Source of the DNA: Rhopalosiphum padi
Lineage: Eukaryota > Arthropoda > Insecta > Hemiptera > Aphididae
Assembly: GCF_020882245.1 (NCBI RefSeq)
Contig: NC_083597.1
Location: 8,466,581 to 8,530,580 of the forward strand
Direction of reading: 5' to 3'
Length of the DNA stretch: 64,000 nucleotides
This document shows positions 24,701 to 36,700 of the stretch, piece by piece. The notes below the pieces were generated by a model. It made no database searches. It was not told where the DNA came from and saw only the letters and a list, made by a program, of their open reading frames with translations. Positions within the stretch are counted from its first letter, which is position 1. Each line of letters starts with the position of its first letter. The position numbers and the translations under genes are program-made.

Positions 24701-27700
24701 TGACAGCAACTACAGCAGTGACACACGGAATCAAAACCTCAGAAGCGGTATCGCCAATTCACGTGAAGCCCTACCGTTTACCACAAAGGCATAGACAGGA
24801 AATTACGGACCAAATGGAGACCCTTGAACGGGAAGGTGTGATTACAGCTAGTGAATCGCCTTGGAACGCTCCACTCCTAGTAGTCCCGAAGAAACCCGAC
24901 GTCAATGGCCAGGTTAAATACCGTGTCTGCGTGGATTTTCGCCGACTTAATGAGGTTACGATAGGGGATGCTTTTCCACTTCCGAACATCGTGGATATTT
25001 TGGACCAACTAGGGAGGTCAAAATATTACAGTACCTTGGATTTAGCCCATGGGTACCACCAAATCCCGATGGATCCCTCCGACCGTAGCAAAACAGCGTT
25101 TTCTACAGACCGGGGACATTTCGAATTTCAGCGAATGCCATTTGGTTTGAAGGGAGCTCCAGGGACATTCCAGAGGCTCATGAATAAAGTACTAATCGGT
25201 ATAAATGGAATCAAAGCATTCGTATACCTAGATGACATAATCATCTATGCAAAAGATCTAAATGATCATTCACAGAAAATCACAGAGATTTTTCAGAGAC
25301 TCCGCAAATACAATCTCAAACTTCAACCACTGAAATGCGAATTTCTCCGAAAAGAAGTCAATTATCTCGGACATCAAATCACTGACGAAGGAGTCAAGCC
25401 AGATCCTCAGAAGATAAGTTGTGTGAAACAATTTCCAATTCCAAGAAATGTGAGAGAGGTTAAGTCATTTTTAGGACTTTCAGGCTACTACAGAAGATTT
25501 ATTAGAAACTATGGGCAGATCGCTAAGCCACTGACCTCATTGTTAAAAAAGGACGCAACGTTCAGATGGAGTGACCTTTGCCAAAAATCTTTTGAACAGT
25601 TAAAAGACCTCTTGACACAGGCACCAATATTACAATAACCGGACTTCTCTAAACCATTTAACTTGACTTGTGATGCAAGTGACTACGCGATCGGATGTGT
25701 ACTGTCGCAAGGACCGATAGGAAAGGATTTGCCGATAGCATTTGCATCTCGTACTCTAAATAAGGCAGAAATCAACTACAACACCACCGAGAAGGAGCTA
25801 ACCAGCATAGTATGGGGAATTAAGATATATAGACCTTATCTATTCGGGCAAAAGTTTAATATAATTACCGATCATCGAGCACTAGTATGGTTGTTTAATA
25901 TTACCGATCCAGGATCAAGACTCACTCGTTGGCGCCTTAAGCTGGAAGAGTACCAGTACACTATCCATTTCAAACCAGGAGTGAACAACACAAATGCTGA
26001 CGCACTGAGTCGTATTCAAACGGTAACTACGAGAGCTCAGACCTCATCGAGTCATTACAACCAATCAGAACCTCCAGAAACTCAAGGAACCTCTTTAAAA
26101 TCAGTAGACAACGAACACCTAGACCTAGAATCGAAAAGGGAAGTTGATACTGGTTATCAAGCATTTCTGGAAGCAGATGAAATTAAACTGGGTCCTACGA
26201 AGAAAATTTCCGAGCTAACAGGAGATCTGTTTTCCGTAGAGGCTGGAATCTCATTAGCACATTGTGTATCAGCAGATTTTAAAACAAGGAAAGGAATTGC
26301 ATTTGAATTCCGAACCCGATTTGGAAAAGTTAATGAACTTCGTCGACAAAAATGCCAAATAACAGAGATTGCAACAATCAATGTGAACAATCATCAGGTG
26401 TTTTATATAATCACAAAAGAATTTTTCTGGCAAAAATCAAGTTATGAAATTCTCTTCCAAAGTCTACAGAACCTCAAGTCAATCTGCGTCAAGTATAAAG
26501 TTACGCAGCTCGCTTGTCCACGTCTAGGCTGCGACCTAGATGGACTGAAGTGGGAAGTCGTACGAAATATGTTAAGGTATACCTTCCGTGACTCTCCTGT
26601 GTATATTCAGATATACACTCGCGATGAGTTAACGACAGATAACAAACTACAGATCATAAAGGAATTTCACGAAAATCCACTTGGTGGACATCAAGGTGTA
26701 ACGCGCACATATAATAAAATTTCACAGCAGTACCAATGGCAGGGTATGAGGGCACAAATCCGGAAATACATCAAGAAATGTCCTGCATGTCAAATCAACA
26801 AAACTCCAAACCGGACCATCAAAGAACCTATGGTAATAACAACTACTGCATCGAAACCATTCGAAAAAGTATTTATGGACATCGTAGGACCACTCAACAA
26901 GTCCTACCACGGGAATTCGTATATTTTAACTCTAATCGATGATTTTTCGAAATTCACTTGGGCGTGTGCCATGAAGGATCATGAAGCAAACACCGTCGCA
27001 CAGCATTTTGTCACTCAATTTGTATGTCTGCATGGGCAACCTGAATCTCTAGTGACGGACTGTGGAACTGAATTCCTTAGTAAGGTTTTCAAGGAAGTAT
27101 GCAAACTCTTAAATATCTCTCAAACATCGACCACCCCGTATCATCCGCAGAGTAACGGTAGCTTGGAGAGGAGTCACCGCACCTTAGGTGAATATTTAAG
27201 GAACTACTCTGGAAAAAATCCACAAAACTGGGATGTACATGTCCCTTATGCAATGTACTGTCATAATTCTTCAGTACACACAGCCACAGGGTTTCAACCA
27301 CATGAAATCGTGTACGGATATCCATTATCAATACCAAATTCGTTAAGTCGTAAGCCAGAACCTCAGTATAATTATCAAGATTATCAATACGAAATGAAAC
27401 GTCTTATGCAAGAAACGCACCAGATGGTAACAGAGCAACAGATGAAATCAAAACAGAAATCGCAGGAGCGATATGATCGTACAGCCGTGCCTTTGCAAAT
27501 CAATGAAGGTAATAAAGTCATAGTGCAAGAAAAAACAAGTAAAGGAAAATTATCACCTAAGTGGTTAGGACCATTCACAGTGGTGGAAACTAATGCGGAC
27601 TCTCCGAATGTGACCATCTTAAAAAAAAATAAACATGTAAAATTGCACAAAAATCTCTTGAAGAAATTTCATGAATGAAATCTAAATTATGTTTCAGAAC

Positions 27701-30700
27701 CTCAATGGTATGTCGTGGGCTTTCAAACTCTCAGAGCGGAAGTTTCCAAGTTACTTCATTTCAGAACTCATCGGGCTTATACTTTGAAGCAATGGGACCT
27801 CTTCGCATTTCCTACACCAATTGGGATTTTATCACTTACGTGAATCTAACAACTTATTACATGAAGTACCAAATACTCCAGAAATTCCATGACCAAACGG
27901 GCGACATTTGTATTCAATTGAAAAAAAGAGAGGATTCGATCTTAACTAGTGCGTGTACGGATTTCATACAATCCACGGTTCCGTTCATGCAAGAAATTGA
28001 ATCAAATCTCAATTCTGTCATACGAATCCTTGGGTCAGACCACAGAACCTCTGAACATCCGAACCGACAATCTCGTGGGTTGATAAATGCAGTAGGAAGG
28101 CTAGCAAACATTCTTTTTGGAGTTTGCTCCGATCAGGATGCAGAATTCTTTTACAAAAACATTGAACATCTTGCTCGTTCCGAGGATAAATATGTTCATC
28201 TATCACAGGAACAGATACGCATAGTCTCTTCAGTCATAAATAACGTAAATTCCACCATGCATGAACTGCTAACAGATGATCAGAAATTGCAGCAGAATAT
28301 AAACAGAATAGAAGAACAATCAAGGCGTTCTGAGGCAACAATCAATGTATTGGAAATACAAAACACCTTCCTGGAACACACTGCAATATTGACAGTTTTC
28401 CTAAACCAATTTGCTTGGGAAACTCAAAACCTCCAATCCATTGTCAACTCAGCGTTAAATGGATTGATGCATACAAATGTCTACCCTCCATCTCAATTGA
28501 TTCACGAACTTAAGCAAATACAACTGACATTACCTTCTACACTAGAGCTACCTATAACTGAATCTCATTTATCTATCCCGGAATTATTCCGTACATCCAA
28601 GTTAAGCGTAGTGTACATCCAACAGAATCTCGTATTTGTAACCCGTATACCCTTATTGTCAAACCTTCGGTTTAACCTGTTTCATAATATTCCACTTCCG
28701 ATACCTACAAATAAAGGTAATATATTAATCATTGAACCACAAGCTCAGTACTTGGCAATAAGCGATACTAACGAATATCATTTCAGTCTAACCGACGATC
28801 AGTATGAAAAATGTGAAACATTGTTCTCTTTTAAGTTATGTGTAAATCCTGAGGCTATATTAGTAAATCTAAGCACCAGGATAATTGTGAGGTATCTTTG
28901 TACAATTCCCCGTATCAAACGATAGGAACTTGTAATTTCAAATATCTGAACCTAAATACTACAATCTGGCATAAGCTTTATCTACAAAACGGTTATATTA
29001 TTGCATTTCGCAGGCAGTTACAGTAACATGCGCACAAAACTCTAGCAGAATCCTACTCAACGGTACAGGAAAAATTCAAATTTCCGATAATTGTGTTATA
29101 TATACAGAAAATCTGATTTTAACACCATCAAGAACCCTATCATCAGAAATTCATAGAGATTTCGTTCCAGAAAATCCGAATCTGCACGCAATATTAAAAA
29201 TGCCAGAAATAATTAACAGCCGTGTTCCCGAGCAAATAGATACAAATAAATATTTTAAAAATTTTAATCAGTTAGCTGAAGATGCTAAAAAACTGAAAGA
29301 ATTATCTAAAATGTACAACGATACCAACATATTTGTAAATCCAGATCATCATTTTATTATAGTTTATTGTATTGTCATTTTAATAATAGTAATAATTCTG
29401 TACATGTTGATCAAATATAAGTGTAATCTACCTCGACTCTACAGACCGGAAATAGCAGAACCCCAGAATGTAGCAGAGTATGTGCAATCCACACACTCCC
29501 TTACAAAATTCTAAAACTTCAGAGCATCAGAACTCACGGATGAAGTGAAACATGGTGATCATTAGACCCCCATGTCTCATGTAGTCCGGGGGGTGTTGTG
29601 AACCTGTCTGTATGCTATACACAGAATAGGATATAGTTATAATATAATATAATATAATATAGTATAGTGTGTAAGCATATTAACATGTGAACCGATAGAG
29701 TGACACGGTTTTAGGGAATTCGCTGTGTGGACAGTTTTGAGCCCGAGCGAGCCCCTACCGTGTCTCGCCGTCTGTATAATATTTAGTGTAGTCCTGGCAG
29801 ACCATCGAGCAGAGCCTCTGTTATTTTCTTAAGTCTAACAATTATTCTGTGTACTAATTTCTTTTAAAATTGATTATATTAATAAAGTATTAGTGATAAC
29901 TTAAACACCGCGTATTTATTACTAACGAACAAACTCGGTTGTGGAGACGTCCATAACAACATCTTAGCCATCTTAGGAAGCAATTTTTCAAAGTTCGTGG
30001 CGCCTCCCCCGACCAGTAATTATTTTTTCAGGAGTACCTCAAGAGGGATATATTAGTTCACTTCTATTTATTCTCTTCATAACCAAAACCAATAGTTATC
30101 TTTCGGTTTCTAAAGTATTCTTGTTTTCTGATAATATCAAAATGTATCTTAAAATATCTTCTCACTTGAACTGCCCTCAATTACAATCTGATCTCAAATC
30201 TTTCTGTGTGTGCTTGGACCCAATGAGTAGGTCTAAACTTTAACCTATACTCTGTCCAGTGAGAGAACGCACCGCAGACCGACCAAAATCAGTTTTTCTA
30301 TACGCATTCCGAAGTGACACCCAGCAATAGTTGAACCAGTTTTGATAGCAGGATAACGCGGGGGGTTGGGCAGAATTGGCGTATTCTCTTGCTGGACAAA
30401 GTATATGTAATAAGTGCCATGTTATGACTTTTAGTAGGAAGTTTTTTCTTCTAATTTTTCCATACTCTCTTAATAGCTTTCCATTTATATGCGTATTTGG
30501 TGTCAAAGATCTAGGGTTCTACTTAATCCTCACTATTTTTTTTATCACCATATTAATATAACAGTTAGTAGAGCATTAAAAGTACTGGGCTTTATAAAGC
30601 GGAACTCTAGATATTTTACACCCATCCCTTGTCTTCATTTCCTCTACTTTTCTTTGGTCCACTCTATCTTCAATTTTAGAATACGTATAGATATACATAT

Positions 30701-33700
30701 ACATATAGCATCCATATTTAGCAAGGAGCCCACTTTGTATTGAACGAATTCCAAAAGTACTTGGTTAGATTTTAGTGACGTTATTAAAAAAAGTTCTTAC
30801 TAATTTAAAAAATTGTATGTAATAAATTATTAAAAAAAATTATTAAGTGATAATATAAAAACTTTAATTTTTTATAAACATTTTGTGGAGGGGGGAGGAA
30901 GATATTTAATTTGGTTTGGAGCTCCCTTCTAAAATTTCACTTATAATTTATACAATTATAAAATTGTAATGCCTACAATAAGGATACCAGGGATTTTTTT
31001 CAAACCTTGAAACCTAAGAAATCCTAAGTCCAAAGGAATCTGTTATAACGGCTACCTACATGAAAATGTCACCGGTGTGCAGTTGTTTTAACATTTTTAT
31101 TACACTTACAGGGTTGTATACGATGGTTTGAAATAGTTCTCCGCCCATTATGGATTCATCCAATTTTTTACGTCCTCCAGGGTATCGATCCACATAGATA
31201 GTGTGCGTGAATAAGCCACAAGTCTGTCTAGGCAATACCTGAACACAAAATGGGAGGCATTAGTATTATTTATTTTACCTATATACGACAGAAAAATGTC
31301 TGTATACTCTAATATTATACACGGGCTCAGTAGTCGAGTAAGCGTTTACAAGTTATTGTACAAACAAAATGTCAATGGGGTACAATTAATACAATTATGA
31401 TTTGTGCGTCTTCAAAAAAAGTGTTAAAACACTAGAGCCGGCCTTATCTATAATAATAAAAATAAACTGCGCGTTAGATCTATTTGGCATTCACCTTGAT
31501 GCCTCGATGAACAAATCCTCTCCTCAACCTGGCAGGCCTTAGGTGCGGATATTCTTCGGTCGAAGTCACTCGGATTTTCCAGACCTTTTTCCAAACGGTA
31601 TATAGCAGTTCATGTACCGGATAAACACCTGAATGGTGGGGCGCTACTGAGTAGCTAGAGTTAGTAGGTATTCCATGCGCCTGCAACACGATAATTATTT
31701 AATCAATTTGTTTTACTTCGTTAGCTATAGTAAATAATAATTAAACAATCAAATATAATAGCTGCTAATGCTAATAGGTATAATAATATTTTAGCTCAAG
31801 TGATTTCTTAGTTGAAGAGTTCATTACAACACGCAAAACTCACATCCGCATAAATACGCCGATCTGACTCAAGAAGTTAACAGGGAAAGGTATTGCGAAT
31901 AAATAAAATGAACACTTTTTTCGGTTAGAGACACAATTAATTATATAATATATGTCCTGGCACTAAATATGGATAATCGGTATGATCGACGTCATAAGGG
32001 GCGATGGGATCGGGTATAAGCTCGATATAAGTATGACTAAGACGTAAAAGTCATGTTACGGAGAAACACGAGATTGTTGGCGAGCCGTGTTATTCTAGAA
32101 CTGGGCTGCAATTTCATCGGTCAAAATTAAGTGTTTCCCACGAGGGGTCGAGAATCATGCAGATACAGCATATTCGTGTGAACGCGGAGAGCAAAGAGAA
32201 CAAAAATTGAGTGTGACGACGGCGTCAAGTGTAAGAGGGAGGGGTGGCGGCATTTATTAAGGAACATAAATACATAATTCTCAGAAGTCATGTACATGGC
32301 AATAGTATAGAAGAATACAACACAAATAATTAATCTAAAACAATTTAAAATAAATGGTTTAATCTGTGTTGCAAAAATGGTAATTTTTAGTATGAAACAC
32401 AGTAGTGATAAACTAATAAGTTTCCGTATCATCACAATATTTTCAAGAATTATATGTTCTTTTAAGAATTTAATAGTTTATTAAAATAATTAAATTTATA
32501 AATCATAAAAAAATCACACATAATAATATTGTATGACAATAATATAGTCATTATAACTACTCACCTCGGCAAACGCCTTGTTCAGCGACATCTCGTACTC
32601 CAGATGCGTTTCATTGTTGTACAGATGCGGTTGCATATGATTCCACATGTGACAAAACCAGTTAAACTTATCTACATTCTCTATAAATGATAATTATTTT
32701 TATACATTACAGCAACGTTTTAGAAAATGTATGGTATACATAAACAGGAGTGAAGCTCACCTAATATCGTATCATCTCCTTCGTTTTCCTCCCACGTACC
32801 TCGATGGAAGTATTTTCCCGAGAAGCCCAAGTTGAATTTAAATCCAGGCACTAACTGGCGTATCCGATCCTGAGTCTCGATCAAATCCTATTAAGAGAAA
32901 AATGAGCGAATTACAAAAGCAGTATAAATAGGACAAATGTAAAATTTGAAAAAAATACTCCTAATTGTATACTGCACACTATCGTCGATCTCCTTATCAA
33001 TAAACTCATATCCCATTTATTTTAAGAGTTAAATGACAAAATTTGTTCATAACAACAAGTGAAAAATAACACAAATTTTTTTTATGTTATTCAAAATAAA
33101 TTTTTATTATTTACTCTATATCAAAATATAGACTTATAAAAATAATTTAGTGTCGTTTAAATTGGTGTTGCTGAGAGAGCTCTGTCTAGTGAGTATGCCG
33201 TGTATCGATCTTATTTTGAATAGACTATAGTTAGGTATGTCTCCAAAAAGCATTTTATTAATTTTTTTTTTTTGTTATTTTATTTTAATCTCATCATGAA
33301 AGATGATAACGCTCATGGAAAATAGTACATTAACAGTGTAAATTCATTTTTGATTTTTATCAACCCCGACCCCTTGTGTTGCATTGCTCGCTAACACTTT
33401 TACTTCTTTTTCGCTTATCGTTTTTCTGACTTTTTTTATTTTTACTGGACTCCTAAAAGCATAATGTTAAGTATCCTATAATTTTTCCCGAGAATTAGGC
33501 TATCAAATACAAAAATAATTTTTCAAATCCGACTGTTAGTTCCAGAGATTAGCGAGTTTAAACAGAAAATAAACTTCAGCTTTATTATACTATATAGTAT
33601 AGATTTTAAAGTATACCTACTGTTTATAATTTTTTCAGTTATGTTTATTTAAATGATATTATTGTTAAAAAGGTTTAAATAACTGAATAATGTTAATAAA

Positions 33701-36700
33701 AAAAAGGTGTTACGTTTCTCCCTGTATTGAGTACAGTATTTTTAATAACACTTTAAATTTATATCGAGTCAACAATAACTTGTAAATGTTGATGCTCAAA
33801 CTCAATACTCATATATGTATATATAAATTAAATAAGTTAATTTATTAATTATAATTTTAATAAAACAAGAAAAGTTTGAATATTTTTTTAATAAATAATT
33901 TCTTATTAATTTTCCTAATCATTAAGCTTTTACGGTATAATAATATTATATTTTTTAAACTATACGACACTGTGATGCTACAACATCGCAATTTTTAAAT
34001 TGAAATGCGTTAAAAAAATATTATATTGTGCAACTTATGGAGTACCGACAAATGGTTTCATAGGCACAACAAAATTCACGCGTTTAATGGTAGAGTGGGG
34101 GCAAGGAGAAAGAGTGATAGTGCATTATACTACGTGAGGGTAAAAAAAAATCTAACATGCACGTCTTCCTTCCACATCCGGATGCCGCTTTCGCCGACGA
34201 ATATGTCATCGATATCCACGAGCACCTGACGCTCCAGCGATATGCTTAGTAGCCCTTTGCTAAGGTATGACAGCGAGTCGAGAAACAACAGCCGGTGCAG
34301 CCAGAAGTTGAGCCCGTTGCCGAACAACACCCTCGATATCCCATCGTACATGCCGTGATCCTGCATAACCGTGGCTAACGGGACGTACTCGCCTTGTTCG
34401 CCGCCGCTGCTGTTGCTGCCCCAGGCCACCGGTTCATATGTCGTATGATTGGCAGTGAACACGGACCAATCGTCACCTGGCAATGGCCCTTGGTATACGC
34501 CACCAGCCCGAGCAACTCTCAATACCGGCGACGCTGAGTTCAGCATTGCGTCCTATATATACATTCGATATACAAATTATTTAGATGCTATCTTATGATA
34601 AGTAAAAAATATTTTAAATAATAATCTATTCTATAAATCTATAGTAATTTTTAAGCCGAATGTCCACTATCAGAAAATTCTGAATATCGTAATTGACGCT
34701 TACACACTTGCTTTATAAGGGAGGGTTGATAAAAGAAAATAAAAAATTCAAAAAAGCCTTAAGACGTAGTGATTACATTAGTACCATTAATGGTTGTTAG
34801 GTACATAATTATTAATAAATTGTAGAGAACCTGAGAAAAGCTATTTATAATAGTTATAAGAAACCAAATGTTTACCAAATAAAAAGTTGAGAACTTGATA
34901 GTGCATTATTTTTTTTTTTCGATATAACTTACAAAAATGGCACTAATGGTTATTAGGAAGATATAGTATATTATAATGTTACTAAATATTATAATACTAC
35001 AACTAAACAGTAGTATTTTTATTGTTATTGTATTTCTAATAGCGTTAAATTTTGCTAAGAGGTAGATATACTCACAATTTTTATTACATAACAGAATATT
35101 TTTCAAAATCAAATTTTGAACAAGTAGAATAGATAATTACAATGATTAGTTACAATTATTTAATATCTATGTAAGCGGAGTTGAAATTCAGAATTTGGTT
35201 GGATATCGTTAATCTCACTTCGCTCATCTAATTTATTACTTAAAATACTTAAGTTATAAGTTACAATTACAACTATTATAAACTCTAACGTATTATATCA
35301 AATTTGATTTATACATAAATATATATATATTGATATTTTAAATACTCCTGAAAATGTTCTGCTTCTGAGTATAAAATAAAACATGTATGTTTTCATTCAA
35401 AAATTAAGACTTTTAAAAAGTAACAGTAAGAAGTCGCAAAGTATGTTTTCTTGTAATGTTATCAAATAATGAAAATTTTTAAAAAGTTTAAATTATTAGC
35501 TAAATTTATAATAAATAAATTAAGTCGATAACTTAAAATATATACAAAAAAATAGTACCTAGTATTTTGGCATATTACCACAATCAAGGTTAAATACGCA
35601 TCGAACCGTTATCGTCTAATCAATGACAATGAAAATAAAAACCTAAGTAAAATAATATTGAGTTTTATATTTAATTATTATTTAATATATATGTATATGG
35701 GTTGAGATTAATATTTCTTAGAAAATATGCTTAATATGCGTATGCAAATTAATGAAATACTCATTTTTTCTCTAAAACTAAAGAAATGTGCAAAATATGC
35801 ATTTTAAATTCACTATTGTATGGTCTGCTATAAATCAAAAGCATATAGAACCATTTGCAGCTCCTAAAACTTCCGAACTCCACTTATTACTATTTACCAA
35901 TTATGTACCTCATAAATCATAATATATTGCTATATTAATATATAATATATATTTAATACTAGCAATAACTACATAACGTATAAGATTTGTACGTTTCAAG
36001 TTTTCAATGCTGAATAATTTGTATCTTTTTTATATTTTAACTCAGTCAATAGTGAGGTGTGCCGAAGCACTCTTGGCCACTTTCTTCTGGGTACGCCAAT
36101 GTTTTATATAACCAGAGACCTGCAGAATGATTTTTATCGGCGCAACATTTAATATTTAACAAACAATTTATAGAAGAGTATTCTTTCGACAAAATAAAAT
36201 GTATAGAAAAATTTAACTATTCTAATTTGATTAAACGTATTATTTTTGTTCATAAATACAAACCCTGAGAGATAGTTTCGTATGCATGTACAACGGGAAT
36301 CCTTTGACCTTGACGCCGGTCATATGGCGGTTAGCTGGTGGGAAAAATCCCAATATGCCGACCCCGTATTCCCTACAGTACTTGTCCAACAGCTCTCTGT
36401 TCCATTTGTCCATGTTGAGATACCGATGGTAATTCTCAAACACGATGACGGAATATCGGCCTTTGTCCAAATTCGTCAGCGCCGGTAAAGATTTGCCGGC
36501 AACTTCCATTTTATATCTGCAACAGAGATACATAACATACAAGTGTGAACGTGATACGATTTAGGTAGGTACATTACAATATTATTATTATTATATGATA
36601 TGCCTACTCAAATTAAAAATCTCGTAAAAGGGCCGCCGCCGTATTATACACCTGCACTTTGTCGGCGCGATACCGACCGGCCATTCTCGCAACCATTATA

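Larger units (their letters stand above)
20805..29958 (+). mobile_element. Young env-bearing Ty3/gypsy element (errantivirus-like) with a macrodomain in pol
   Basis: A complete 9154-bp provirus-like element: LTR, primer site, 1.3-kb leader, gag, pol, env, LTR. The two LTRs differ only by a CC indel (GAACCCCTG versus GAACCTG), and the ACAT duplication is perfect, so it is recent. It lies antisense in sfl intron 8 and interrupts a LINE. The coding regions carry lesions: one frameshift in gag, one stop between RT and RNase H, and at least two frame changes in env. Distinctive is a TARG1-like macrodomain between RNase H and integrase. Related insect elements (gypsy, ZAM, 17.6 type) share the gag-pol-env order. 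Confidence 0.96.
18132..31109. other. sfl intron 8 with nested retroelements
   Basis: An intron of about 13 kb. About 10 kb of it is mobile DNA on the opposite strand: a jockey-type LINE in two pieces, a 9.15-kb gypsy element inside it and a small MITE. From 18132 to about 19200 it is AT-rich with no supported feature. Splice sites on both sides are intact (donor GTAAGTG at 31109-31103, acceptor TTTCTAG at 18138-18132). Confidence 0.85.
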
